Shown here: positions 15,415 through 24,388 of the stretch, piece after piece
Layout of the letters: every line of letters starts with the position of its first letter
Numbering within the stretch: position 1 is the first letter of the stretch
Source of the DNA: Prorocentrum cordatum
Taxonomy: Eukaryota; Sar; Dinophyceae; Prorocentrales; Prorocentraceae
DNA length: 64,000 nucleotides
NCBI GenBank assembly: GCA_963575745.1
Contig: CAUYUJ010012125.1
Coordinates: 300,464 to 364,463, forward strand
Direction of reading: 5' to 3'
Program-made: the position numbers and the translations under genes
Notes under the pieces: model-generated
What the model saw: the letters and a program-made list of their open reading frames with translations, nothing else
The model's database searches: none
What the model was told of the DNA's origin: nothing

Positions 15415-16653
15415 CTAGAGAACAGCTCGTCTGCTACATGTCTTTCGACGGCATGCCAACGGAAGCTGTTGAATTAATGCTTCTTTTGTAAGTCCAGCAA
15501 CAATCCGTCTGTCTTCAAAGTACTCCATCGTATCAAAATTCTGAATTGTTCGAGCAAGAAGTTGCCCTTTCCCTGGAACTTTCTCACGCGGCTTAGCCGC
15601 TGAGAAGTTGGACTGTCTGTCCAAACGATACTCAAGTTGTGCGAGTCCCAGTTTTTGGTTTTTGTCTGCAGGATGGGAATCGCGCTGAGGGCCCCTGCCG
15701 TCAACTACCAAAGGCGCATCACCCACGCACAGACCCCCAGGACCGTCATCATCTAAATCGGCCTCAGAGTCAAAGCGCGGGGCGCCCTCGCCTTCTTGAG
15801 GAGGCGGCGGCACCAGAATGGCAGGATCATCAGCATTAAACGTGTTGTCCGGTCTTATCCCTGTGGCTGGCTGTGGTCCGTCTGGGACGGCCGCAGCCTC
15901 TCCTGTCTCTGTAGGGATTGTGACGGAACGTACCTCCGTCGCCGCTTTCTCGCATGCTTTTCGCAAGGGAAGCTGAGGCGATTGGTCATCAGCAGTACTA
16001 TCTAAGATGTTGCTGTACACTTGATCTGATTTCTCGATCGTAGGTCGTTTTCCTTCTGGTGTACGCCCCGATTCCATATTCAGTCCATCCAATTGTCCCA
16101 GAGGGATAACGTAACTATCCGGTCTGACCAATCCCCCCGCTTTGTGCACATACCCCAAGTATATCCCTGGAATCATCGTCGCTCCAGTCTTGGCGGTGCG
16201 AAACCGGGATTCAGGTGGAGGCACATAAGGGACAAGTGATCCGAAGGGAAGAAGCGGCGCATTGAACTGGCACCCGAAGCGTCTTTCCCAACTGGACTGC
16301 CCTTCAGCGTGGGTCCTAGTATTGTCGCATAGACAGAAATATCGAACTGCGCAGGTCCAATATGGTGGTGGAAGACCAGCCTGCATGAGCAAGGCTCTGG
16401 CTCCCATCTGCGCAACACAGTTCGCACGCTCGGCGACAGCGTTTTGTTTCTTATTTCCTGGGATGGTAGGATCATGGGCAATATTGAGCTCGTAACATGC
16501 CCTGGCACCTCTCTTGCACCATCTGCATAACAATATTCTAACTTTTCCTCCGGGGCTCTCAGGTTTACTAAATTGCAAACGTGAAGCACAGACTTGTCGT
16601 GTACACCCTGAGCGGCGAGAAAATCCGTAGCTCGGTCGCGAAAAGTCACACAC
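15415..16653 (-). CDS. integrase C-terminal half and Pol linker, copia element 1
   Basis: This frame picks up integrase where the previous one loses it. It has the QNAVAERANC block, where E is the third DDE catalytic residue, followed by a helical stretch and PGIYLGYVHKAG, the small strand block seen at the end of copia integrases. The rest is a variable Pro/Asp/Glu-rich linker before RT. A strong small palindrome (15,581-15,606, 12-bp stem) lies in the linker and is read as AAKP. The frame ends at a TAG (15,415-15,417) but is directly continuous with the next segment, so the stop looks like a nonsense change inside one Pol. Confidence 0.78.
   Translation of the reverse strand: MCDFSRPSYGFSRRSGCTRQVCASRLQFSKPESPGGKVRILLCRWCKRGARACYELNIAHDPTIPGNKKQNAVAERANCVAQMGARALLMQAGLPPPYWTCAVRYFCLCDNTRTHAEGQSSWERRFGCQFNAPLLPFGSLVPYVPPPESRFRTAKTGATMIPGIYLGYVHKAGGLVRPDSYVIPLGQLDGLNMESGRTPEGKRPTIEKSDQVYSNILDSTADDQSPQLPLRKACEKAATEVRSVTIPTETGEAAAVPDGPQPATGIRPDNTFNADDPAILVPPPPQEGEGAPRFDSEADLDDDGPGGLCVGDAPLVVDGRGPQRDSHPADKNQKLGLAQLEYRLDRQSNFSAAKPREKVPGKGQLLARTIQNFDTMEYFEDRRIVAGLTKEALIQQLPLACRRKTCSRRAVL
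15581..15606. repeat. in-gene palindrome, 12-bp stem with one bulge
   Basis: The longest of the family: TTCTCA, bulged C, GCGGCT, T, AGCCGC, TGAGAA. In the integrase-RT linker, read as AAKP. Confidence 0.85.
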
Positions 16654-18503
16654 GCGGTCTCGTCGTGGAGTCCCCGCGAGAGTTCATCCATCGCAAACCA
16701 ATTGTCCATCGTCGTCAGTTGTCCGAACGAAGTGGGGTTAGCGTATGGGCGGGGAACCTTTAGCCCTTTGTTCTGCGCTTTGCGCTGTTGCTTTCTGATA
16801 GCTTTGGCCCAATTGCACACTGGACAATATGAGATCTTGGGAGTATGAGTTAGAAGGCGCGGCAGGGAGGCTGCAGCTTTTTTGAGCCGCTCGGCAAGGG
16901 TCTCCGACACCTCAACCTCCGCAACATCTGGGTCTAAATCTGGCGGTGCGTCGACGTCGACTAAGTCGACGCCGTCAGCGTCTCCAACCTCGCCCTCCTC
17001 GGAGCCTGGGGCCGCGTTGCACGCACTGGAGTCCAATCCTCTACTTACTTCGTACGGGAGGTATCCTGAAACTCCGTATCCGCACTGGCATCTATACGCG
17101 GCAGCGCAAGCCTCGGCTTTGCCGGGCTGCTCGTCGAATGGACCGACGGCTTGACCGCGGTCGGGCAAAGCTGAGAGACTTTTCGAGGCAGCAATACCGG
17201 TCGGCGTCCGATTCCAACCGCATTCGCTGGCCACCTGGGGCGAATAGTAGAAGTAGGTGATGGAATCCGCAGAGTCTATCGAAGACGGGAAAGCGGGCGC
17301 GATCTCAGTCGGCCGCCTATCAGCGTAGCTGTGGGTACCAATCAGCTCATGTGTGCGCAGGTCTATGGCCACGCGAGTCTGGGCAGCTTGGGGCGGAGGG
17401 CCCCCCGCAGATTCCACGTTGTCCAAGAATGCCCCGGCGCCCGGCGTCACGCAACACCACCGCTCGGGGGGCTCGCTCCTTCCGGCGGCAGCTGCACACA
17501 TCCACTGACCCAGCGCCTCCTTGCCTGATAGGGTCAAGTATGGTATCTTGCTCTCAACGGCCAGGTCCACTCTTTGGCCGTCGGGCAACACTAGGTAGGG
17601 CCTTTGGCCTGCTGGCCAAAAGAAACTAAAGCCGTGATCCATGCAACGCCCTCCTACCGAAATCACGCACGGGGTCCCCGGCATGACTAAAGCGTTAAAA
17701 CTACCACCCTTAAATTTGGGGCACGTGATGCGAACTGAACCGAGGGCCTTAGACTCCCCCCCAGCAGTGTTCAGAGTGATCGATTGCGGAAGCTTTCGAA
17801 TCAATCTAATTGCACCTGCGCTCCTAATGTATCTCTCCGCAATTAGGTTGTACCCGCACCCAGTATCTATAATGAAGCTCAACGCCCCCAGATACGCAGC
17901 GTCTTTGTCTGTGCATCCAGCAGCGGCTGAGCCGTGCGGGCCTCCTTTCCTCTCCTCGTCCTTCAACCAGAGATGCCAGACATGATCTTGCAGGTCTGAT
18001 GCTCTGATTAGAGCTTCAGCGACAGACGCCCTAGACTGCATCGACATCTGTCGGCGCAATTCTCCGGGGAACTTCCATCTGTCTTTGCTACGTGAAGGCA
18101 ACTCTTTCAAGTCGTGGCGACGCGCCTTCCAAGTGATAGTCGGCTCCTCAGTAGAGGGGTGGAAACGGACACGGAGATTGCATCGGTTACTATTCCGATG
18201 TCTCATGCAGCTCTTACTAGGGGGAACGCACCAGTACTTCTTTATCGCGCCCCGAGAAAGAGGGCACAGGAAATCCGCAAGGACATAGACGAGACTCCCG
18301 ACCTGTTTCCTGCTGTCCTGGTGAAAATCACCTTTGGAGGTATCCCAATAGACTCCTCCATCGGCACTAGACGTAACAGTCAAAAACTTAGGGCCGTTTT
18401 GCTTCTGCCCTGGGAGGCCCCGGAATAATGGGGCGGGGCACGCGACGGCACCCAGGCTGATTGAATCAGTGGGTCTCCTCCAACCCCCCCGTTTTCTGCT
18501 CAA
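16173..18503 (-). CDS. protease plus integrase N-terminal half, copia element 1
   Basis: Residues about 205-330 form a retropepsin-like domain with the catalytic IIDTG (D213-T-G215) and a downstream hydrophobic, Gly-rich strand region; this aspartic protease would cut Gag-Pol. Residues about 553-563 carry H and C-P-V-C of the integrase HHCC zinc domain. The catalytic core follows, with the first two acids of the DDE triad at D600 (TTMDNW) and D661 (CYADG). The third acid is in another frame in the overlapping segment at 15,415-16,653, so a frameshift lies near 16,500. The first 200 residues look like linker. Length and order fit a copia Pol; the copy cannot make intact integrase as it stands. 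Confidence 0.82.
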   Translation of the reverse strand: MSRKRGGWRRPTDSISLGAVACPAPLFRGLPGQKQNGPKFLTVTSSADGGVYWDTSKGDFHQDSRKQVGSLVYVLADFLCPLSRGAIKKYWCVPPSKSCMRHRNSNRCNLRVRFHPSTEEPTITWKARRHDLKELPSRSKDRWKFPGELRRQMSMQSRASVAEALIRASDLQDHVWHLWLKDEERKGGPHGSAAAGCTDKDAAYLGALSFIIDTGCGYNLIAERYIRSAGAIRLIRKLPQSITLNTAGGESKALGSVRITCPKFKGGSFNALVMPGTPCVISVGGRCMDHGFSFFWPAGQRPYLVLPDGQRVDLAVESKIPYLTLSGKEALGQWMCAAAAGRSEPPERWCCVTPGAGAFLDNVESAGGPPPQAAQTRVAIDLRTHELIGTHSYADRRPTEIAPAFPSSIDSADSITYFYYSPQVASECGWNRTPTGIAASKSLSALPDRGQAVGPFDEQPGKAEACAAAYRCQCGYGVSGYLPYEVSRGLDSSACNAAPGSEEGEVGDADGVDLVDVDAPPDLDPDVAEVEVSETLAERLKKAAASLPRLLTHTPKISYCPVCNWAKAIRKQQRKAQNKGLKVPRPYANPTSFGQLTTMDNWFAMDELSRGLHDETACVTFRDRATDFLAAQGVHDKSVLHVCNLVNLRAPEEKLEYCYADGAREVPGHVTSSILPMILPSQEIRNKTLSPSVRTVLRRWEPEPCSCRLVFHHHIGPAQFDISVYATILGPTLKGSPVGKDASGASSMRRFFPSDHLSLMCLHLNPGFAPPRLERR

Positions 18504-18595
18504 CCGACGCAGGCTTCGCCACGTCTGCCAAACAAGGGCGGCAAGAAAGAAGACCGTTCTTAAATGATGTAATTATGTTTATCGTTCCTCCAGCA

Positions 18596-18614
18596 CTGAC
18601 GGCTGAGCCGCCAG
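18596..18614. repeat. palindrome, CGGCT-G-AGCCG core
   Basis: CTG, mismatch, CGGCT, G, AGCCG, mismatch, CAG. Lies just past the gag TGA, before the protease frame. Related copies lie at about 17,921-17,937 and 19,183-19,200. Confidence 0.8.
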
Positions 18615-18627
18615 CGTGGAGCCACTG

Positions 18628-19452
18628 TCACGCAACTGGATGACCTGGAGTGGTCTTGGCGAACCAGCATTCCTTTCCGCGTGAGCATTTTCCCGTTTCC
18701 TTGTAGGAGCGGCAGACCATGTCTTTGCCTTTGCCACCACCTTTGTTTTTCTCTCCATCCTTTTTACGCTTGTCGGAATTAGCTTTAGTGGCTCTGGAGC
18801 CACCATTGCTTCCCGCCGAAGAGATATTGGCAGCGGCAGCATTGGCCTGTTTGAATGTACGCTCATACCCCAAATATCGTCCAGCGTCAAGTCTCGCTCG
18901 TTCCCACTTGTCACGCTTCAGCTTCTCAGCATCGGTTAGCCCTCTGTGGGCTTTGTTACATCCGTCTTCTGGTCCTCGACAATTCTTGGGGTCTCGGGAA
19001 TATGCGTAACACGGAATGGTACTGTCTTTCCCACGCGACTGACTTCTATTATTCTGCTGTCCTCCTTTCCCACGGTCGCCAGTCCGGGTCTGGGATCGGC
19101 CCTGCCCCTTTCGGCCCCTGTCCTTCGATCCCCCTCTAGGGTTCTTGTCCTGGGCAAGAGCGGCACTGGATGTTTGCCCCGCACTCGGCTGAGCCGGCGC
19201 GGCATTCTTGGGTTTCTTATGATTGAAGGGACCGCCCTTTCCTGCGCGCGGGCAAGTTTCGCCCTTGTGCACGTATCTGCACGTGGTTTCGCCCTTGGTC
19301 TTCCCGTTTTTCATGACATCTGAGGGTTTCCCCAATTTAGCAGCAATCTCTGCCGGGGCGGCTTTACTGCCTGCATTCTTCCCGTTGTCATTGCCTCCGC
19401 CCCCGCCGAATCGTGCTTGCCTAGCACGTTGGTTCAAGGTGCCCTCATGCAC
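18628..19452 (-). CDS. gag nucleocapsid-like segment with CCCH zinc fingers
   Basis: A Lys/Gly/Arg-rich protein with three cysteine clusters spaced like CCCH fingers: C58, C67 and H78; then C148, C158, C165 and H169; then C247, C256 and C262. In the third the expected histidine position is Lys, so that finger may be broken. CCCH fingers bind RNA, and here they take the place of the single CCHC knuckle usual in gag. The frame is the same as the gag core upstream, separated by TAA and TAG codons. It ends with TGA at 18,628-18,630, which may be the real gag stop. A palindromic insert (about 19,183-19,200) encodes a PAQP stretch between fingers one and two. Confidence 0.65.
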   Translation of the reverse strand: MHEGTLNQRARQARFGGGGGNDNGKNAGSKAAPAEIAAKLGKPSDVMKNGKTKGETTCRYVHKGETCPRAGKGGPFNHKKPKNAAPAQPSAGQTSSAALAQDKNPRGGSKDRGRKGQGRSQTRTGDRGKGGQQNNRSQSRGKDSTIPCYAYSRDPKNCRGPEDGCNKAHRGLTDAEKLKRDKWERARLDAGRYLGYERTFKQANAAAANISSAGSNGGSRATKANSDKRKKDGEKNKGGGKGKDMVCRSYKETGKCSRGKECWFAKTTPGHPVA

Positions 19453-19581
19453 GCTGATGTTCTACTCTTCTTTGTCTCGCAACATCATGTCTTCAATCTG
19501 CTCCATTAGCCATTCATAAATCTGTGCGCCATGTTCCATTTTATCTTTTGACAAGTCGTATAAGTGACATACAAAGTTCAG

Positions 19582-20109
19582 TTAGCTCGGTTTTCTGCAT
19601 TGTTCGAGAAAGTGTGCATGAATCGAGGCCCTCATCTCATCGGACGGTGGCTTAGCGCCATAAAGCTGTTGATATACGTTTGTCCATTCATTGTAGAAAT
19701 GACACAGATCAGCATCAGGCTTGCGCGGGTCAATGATCACCTTGAAGAGGTCACGTGAAATGCGATGTTGTCCCAACTCCGATCTTACCGAACACCATTG
19801 ACAAATTGCTCGCATCATCTCGCGTCCAGTCATGAGTCTTCCCTCGGTCTGGGCGCTAAATCCCATACGAGTAATCTGTTGTAGGAATTGAGTATGATGA
19901 CCAGGCTGATATCGACTCTTTCGCATCTTGTTGAATTGTTCGATAAGATTCGTTGCGATCATGAGGTCGAGACGCTGGAATCGTCCTGCATCTTTGAGTT
20001 GCTCATCCTCCACAGCTGGATCCATAGCCTCAGCAATCCAATGCTGTGCTGCCTGGCTCTCGGGCGACGATCCAGCGATTGCGCGTTTTGCGTGCCATTT
20101 TCCACTCAC
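19582..20109 (-). CDS. gag core-like segment, copia element 1
   Basis: A mostly helical 175-residue stretch (IATNLIEQFNKM, ISRDLFKVIID, FYNEWTNVYQQL) with the layout of the UBN2/gag-type domain that precedes the zinc region in copia gag proteins: substrate-like helices, a conserved aromatic/Trp near the end, then basic sequence. It ends at a TAA (19,582-19,584). The same frame then continues past a TAG at 19,462-19,464 into the zinc-finger segment, so the two were probably one protein. Gag would assemble the cytoplasmic virus-like particle. The family call rests on position and general helical pattern. Confidence 0.6.
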   Translation of the reverse strand: MSGKWHAKRAIAGSSPESQAAQHWIAEAMDPAVEDEQLKDAGRFQRLDLMIATNLIEQFNKMRKSRYQPGHHTQFLQQITRMGFSAQTEGRLMTGREMMRAICQWCSVRSELGQHRISRDLFKVIIDPRKPDADLCHFYNEWTNVYQQLYGAKPPSDEMRASIHAHFLEQCRKPS

Positions 20110-20123
20110 GAATGTTCGTTACA

Positions 20124-20429
20124 TCAGGGATGTCCAACAGGGATGTCCAACAAATCAATTTCCTGGTTGTTACCAACCTGTCTCCACTGATCCAACGGCG
20201 TGCTTTCGTCAATTACTACCGAGTCGCGCGGTCCGCCGGGGCCCTGGGGCCCCCTGCGCCCACCCCCACCAGAGGGGTCTGGCCCCCCTGGGCTTCCCGG
20301 AGGCGACCCACGTGGTCTTCTACCACGATCATCTTCATGCGAAGATACGATCTCAATGTTAGGAGCGTCGCTCTTGTCGTCTTCTTCTCCGCCCTGTCCT
20401 GCTTCGCCCGACGACTTAGTCACCGTCAT
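20124..20429 (-). CDS. gag N-terminal segment (disordered)
   Basis: The first ATG lies at 20,427-20,429, right after a GTAAGT-containing leader motif (20,430-20,452). The product is acidic, then Gly/Pro/Arg rich, and looks disordered. Near its end a 13-base unit, GGGATGTCCAACA, is repeated in tandem (20,127-20,152), which throws the frame off so that the next gag segment is read in another phase. It most likely formed the N-terminus of the gag protein continued at 20,109. Assignment depends on position and on continuity with the downstream segment; the sequence itself has no recognisable domain. Confidence 0.5.
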   Translation of the reverse strand: MTVTKSSGEAGQGGEEDDKSDAPNIEIVSSHEDDRGRRPRGSPPGSPGGPDPSGGGGRRGPQGPGGPRDSVVIDESTPLDQWRQVGNNQEIDLLDIPVGHP

Positions 20430-20452
20430 TGGCAAGGCACGGACTTACGGTC
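20430..20452 (-). promoter_or_regulatory. 23-base leader motif with GTAAGT, immediately before gag ATG
   Basis: On the minus strand GACCGTAAGTCCG is followed by TGCCTTGCCA and then the gag ATG. The same 23 bases with one change occur on the plus strand at 39,434-39,456. The match stops at both edges. GTAAGT is a good 5' splice-site sequence, so the motif could be a donor, a primer-binding or packaging site, or part of a transcript leader; none of these is shown. Confidence 0.4.
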
Positions 20453-20869
20453 AAAGCGCTGGCAAGCAACCATCCGCTACAGAAACGCTCAACACATCAT
20501 GTAACTTCTACAGAAAAAGCAACACACTGCCAAGCCGCATAGTTCGGCGGTGTGTTCGTTGGTTGTTCTGTTTTATTCCACGTACGTTTTCATCGAATAG
20601 CGCACGCGCCGACGCAATGCTAATCGCAAGTGGTGACGCGCACGCATCGCGCGCCCACGCCCGAACGACCGAACGAGTCGTCAAGTTGCAATTGCGCGGC
20701 GAGGCGAACGAACCCGCAACGCCAAGATCAGCGCATCGAACATCCGATGCGCCTTTTGACGCATGCCCGCGCTCGCGAGATCGCGCTCTAATGGGACGCG
20801 CAGCGCGGCCGCGCTGTCAACGCAAGCACCCTCGAGCGCGCCACGCAGGACAGCATTCACTTTCAGCAC

Positions 20870-21115
20870 TCGCGATCGAGTCTGGCGCCGCCACCTCGGC
20901 ACGTGCGTCGTTTGCTGGACGCACCCCGCGCTCGCACCCAAAGTCCGCCAATGCGCCCGCGGCGCGTGAACGACGGCCATACGTTGTGACACGGCCACAG
21001 CATCTGGCCGCTCGTTCCGCGCGACGGGCGCGTCGCTGGACCATGAGTGCACGCGGGCGGTTCGTCCAGCAAACGGCTCGGATGCCGCAGCGGCAAAGCC
21101 GAACTCGATCACGAC
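20870..21115. repeat. imperfect foldback (inverted repeat) centred near 20,993
   Basis: Reading the plus strand from the left arm and the minus strand from the right arm gives related sequence. TTTGCTGGACG at 20,911 is mirrored at 21,064-21,074; GAACGACGGCCA and the CACGGCCACAG centre pair with TGGCCGCTCGTTC. Translations from opposite strands show the same FAGRT, NAP/DAP and ERP spacing. Arms are about 120 bases and diverged. No gene is supported here despite long open frames. 20,453-20,869 holds nothing else that I can name. Confidence 0.6.
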
Positions 21116-21489
21116 AGCCGTCAGTGACGGCTGCGCGCCCCCCTCCCGCGCGACCGCCCTCCCCCGCCACCCCCGCGCCTCCAGCGCGCGTCCTACGGGC
21201 GACGTTCCGCCCTCCCGCCCAAGTATCATGCCTCCATCCTCGTTCGTTCTTCCGACCTTTTACCCCGTGCCCCTCTGTGCCCCTCGCCCCCTGCCCCCCC
21301 AGATCCCAACGTAGTTGTCTTACATCGCGCCCGCCCTCCCGCCCCATCCCTTGCTCGCGAGGGCGCGGGCCCCGAAGGCACCCCTGAAAGGCCACGCGGA
21401 CCCAACAACCCGCCACATGGATGTCGAATGGCATGGCGCACCAGAATGCCATTCGACATGCAATCAAGCTTTACAGAGCGAGCCCCAGA

Positions 21490-21640
21490 TATACTTAACA
21501 CCAGGCGTGCTGAGAGCGAAGCTCTGGGAATAGTAAACATCAGGGTGCAGAGAGCGAAGCTCCAGGTATTATAAACATCAGGGTGCATAGAGCGAAGCTC
21601 CACATATGCAACAACACATTGGCATGATGAGGTGGGGGAG
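21490..21640. repeat. three tandem copies of a ~37-bp unit with GAGC-GAA-GCTC hairpin
   Basis: Units beginning AACATCAGGGTGCA and ending AGAGCGAAGCTC recur about every 37-38 bases. Each carries the 4-bp stem GAGC/GCTC with GAA loop. From 21,116 to 21,489 there is GC-rich sequence without recognisable content. Confidence 0.75.
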
Positions 21641-21828
21641 GTAATGAATGAAATGCCACGGCGATCGCCCTGATGAACGGATCTCGGGCGCCCAGGTCTG
21701 ATGAAACACTCCATCCTGAGCTTGCAAGGGCCTCGCATCAATGTCCGCGCCACCAGCTGGGACTGCCATGCGTTGACCCAGAGCGCGCAGCCATGGGCCT
21801 TGTTAGGTTCGAAGCTCCATCTCTCCGA

Positions 21829-23037
21829 CTAGGTGGCAAACACTTGTCCGAATGCCGTGGCACGCTCATCCCACATCGCACGACCCTTCTTCGTGTCGAA
21901 GTGGGCCTTGTTCAAAGCGACGATCGCCCCCTGCTCATTGCTCTGGGCGGTGCCCCAAAGCGACGGGGAGTAGACTGGCACCACCGTGGCCATGCCGACC
22001 GTGTCCTGACCTGGAGCTGGAGCCGTGGCGGAAGCCTTCGCCTTCGCCTTCGGTGGCCCCTTCGCCCTCGACTCGTCTGATGCAACCGTGTCGCGGAGCC
22101 CCGCGAGCACCGTCAAGGACCACCACCACGCCGTGGGAACGTACAAGCTGTCCCCTGGGTTGACGATCACCAACGTTGACTGCTTGATGATGTCTGCTCC
22201 CGTCGCTGTCGCGAGGAACTGCTCGTAGTTGTTCACGGCGATGCCCTGGCTCAAGAAGTCCTTCATGCGCACGGCGTGGACCAAGAGCGGCTTGTCCATG
22301 GCGACAGTGATCGATGGCGTGCCTGGCATGGGCACGCTCTGAGGACCAATGCGATAGACGCCAGCTCTCGCACACACGAGCCAGCACTCCGAGCCCTTCT
22401 CCTTGGTGTTCTGCGCGCCCAAGGTGGCGACCGCGTCGACGTTTGCGAAGCAATCTGACACCCTCCCCATCGCACCTGGCCGCAGCGGGTGGTTGGCCAT
22501 CTCAGCCTTCATGCTGGTGATCTTGCTGTCGATGAAGACCTTCGCGGCATCGTCCAGCAGCAGCTTCATGCCCCACCACGCACTATGCGACTGGCAGTCT
22601 TCGTTGGGGCTCTCGCCCGTGAAGAGAGCCAGCTTGGCCACGTCGAAGGAACCGCCCTCGGGGTTGAGCTGCGCCTTCTCACACAAACAGATGACACCAT
22701 CCGTGCTGGCGCCACTGAGGCTAGCCGTGCTGTGGATCTGCTCCGACGCCCACTTGGACAAGTTCAGGCCAAAGCCTCCTTTGCTGGACATATGTTGGAT
22801 CTTCGTCTTCCCCCAGCGGTTCTTCTGGTATTCGGACCTCTGTTCAGAGCAAACCTCCTGGAACTTGAAATTCAGCTGATCCGCGAGGGTTTGCACCTGC
22901 TCGAAGCACGCGGACCTCTGCTTCTGGATGTTCGTTAGCGCCTCCTCGAGAGATGGAACTTCATCCACCTTGGCGGGGCCGATATTCTCGAGCTCGCCTT
23001 TGGCCAACGAGCTCGCGCGAGAGAGGTGGCCGATCAC
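21829..23037 (-). pseudogene. C-terminal part of a broken unknown gene (cupin-like strand near the end)
   Basis: 402 residues: a helical start (SLEEALTNIQKQRSACFEQVQTLADQLNFKFQEVC) like a coiled coil, a middle with many short strands, then VIVNPGDSLYVPTAWWWSLTVL. That last stretch resembles the P-G-D-x-x-x-x-P-x-x-W strand of cupin/JmjC proteins, although no metal ligands are clear. The tail is Ala/Lys-rich. It joins the segment above through two frame changes and a TAG at about 23,106, where the intermediate frame reads STALREIVSSIDGSRKEVG. Probably one gene in the past, now inactive or misassembled. Function unknown; I remember similar multi-copy proteins from dinoflagellates. Confidence 0.5.
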
Positions 23038-23047
23038 CGTGCTGACG

Positions 23048-24388
23048 TCATGAGGTAGACCCCCTCCACCCCAATGTTCTTCTCCACGACCTTGGTGTGC
23101 AACGCCTAGAGCTTCTTGGTCGCGCCGACCTCCTTCCTGCTGCCGTCGATGCTTGAGACGATCTCCCGAAGCGCGGTGCTGATGTCATCTGTTGCAGGAA
23201 GCCCTGCGACGGCTGCAGCTGCGACGCCAAGCGGGCGCCGCGTGAGACGCGAGTGCGCGTGCTCACCACTGAGACAACGCCATCCTCTCCAATCTCATTG
23301 AATGCATCCGCGGGGCGCTGGATGTTCACCTCCGTCAGGTTGGCGCCGCTCTTCCCGCCAGTTCGCCCCGAAGCTGGACTAGCCCCATCGCCACCAGAGG
23401 ACGCCGCCCCTGAGCTCCAAGAGGAGGTTCCAGGCGCCGACTCGATCAGACCTCGCTTCACGCCCTGGCGCTCCGCCCCCTCCAACTTCCTGGTCACCTC
23501 GGGGCCCTCAATGGCAATGCACTTCTCGCCCTTCCTGTTGACCGTCGGGTGTTCTGCGTACTCACTGTCCCACTCGGCGCTCGCCTCGTCCGAATCCATG
23601 CCCCTCAACTTCGCCTTCTTGTACTGTGCCTTGGTGCACTTCGCGGCGTCATTCAAGGTCAGCTCAGACTTGCGCTGCAGCTCGAGCTCGTAGTCTGCAA
23701 GCTGCTTCGTCAGAGCTTCGCGCGCATGCAATCGGTTGCTATCAAAGCGAGCCCGATCGAACTGCATCGCCTCGCAGCGCCACTTCTCAGGATCGCCGCT
23801 CATCAACTCGAGCTCGCGCCTGAGGCCGTTCTGGGTGGCATTGCAGACGCGATGGCGAGCCCGAATGTTGTTCCAGCACGGGCTAGCGTGGAAGACGTAG
23901 CCGTTCCATTTCTTGGTGTTGTCCTTAGGGCACAACGGCTCCTGGCATAAGTAACATGCGCCTGCTAACTCGGCCTTGGTGTGAGCAGCATGATCGCTGG
24001 CAGAACTCCTCCTGCGAGCCACTGGCGGGGCTGTAGGAGGCCGCATCTCCGCTGCGTCAACGTCGTCTCCAGAGACGGACATGGTTGCTGAGGGACGCTC
24101 CGTTAAGTGAAGAGACGCGCACCTCACCCTGGGCCGCAAGGTGCGTCGAGAAAACAACCCTGAATCAGAATGGCTACGATACGGAAGCGAATGGAGAATT
24201 CGAAACCCAAAGGTTGCTCTCACGGATCGCGTGGTCATAATGACGACCATGCCGCTGGACATTTCATTGGTTTCCGCCCGCTTGAGCCCTGGGGGAAGCT
24301 TGCGGCCTTTCCAAACAACAAGCCCCGAGCACGACAGAGATTCCCGCCGAACAGTTTTTGGGATAGGCCAACGGCACCGAGAGACCAC
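23048..24388 (-). pseudogene. N-terminal part of the same broken gene, with C-x2-C zinc-like block
   Basis: A plausible ATG lies inside this frame at the sequence MSVSGDDVDAAEM (about 24,081). A zinc-like block follows: GACYLCQEPLCPKD, then WNGYVFHASPCWNNIRARHRVC. A long charged helical stretch (LTKQLADYELELQRKSELTL) and a Ser/Gly-rich linker come next. The frame is wrong after about 23,185, where the helical part continues in another phase. The zinc block suggests nucleic-acid or protein binding. Everything from 24,082 up to 24,388 is probably upstream sequence. Confidence 0.5.

Larger units (their letters stand above)
1616..20435 (-). mobile_element. giant Ty1/copia-like retroelement with long 3' accessory region
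   Basis: On the minus strand the order is gag, CCCH zinc fingers, aspartic protease, integrase, reverse transcriptase and RNase H. Integrase before RT is the Ty1/copia order. Pol ends near 12.4 kb, but minus-strand coding sequence of the same style continues for about 10.7 kb, giving a total near 18.8 kb against 5-10 kb for most copia elements. The copy is decayed: the frame changes several times, often at C or G runs (for example near 7,915 and 12,530), and several TAA or TAG codons interrupt otherwise continuous frames. I compared the sequence beyond gag with that beyond 1,616 and found no LTR pair, so the ends given are those of coding sequence only. Confidence 0.8.

Noticed and set aside
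1450-21000. LTR pair flanking copia element 1
   Set aside because: I compared the sequence upstream of gag (20.43-20.7 kb) with that around 1.45-2.1 kb in the same orientation and found no shared stretch. LTRs may lie outside what I can align by eye or may be lost.
20200-21387. 395-codon plus-strand open frame
   Set aside because: Arg/Ala/Pro composition follows the GC-rich DNA, and much of it is one arm of a foldback whose other strand is equally open.
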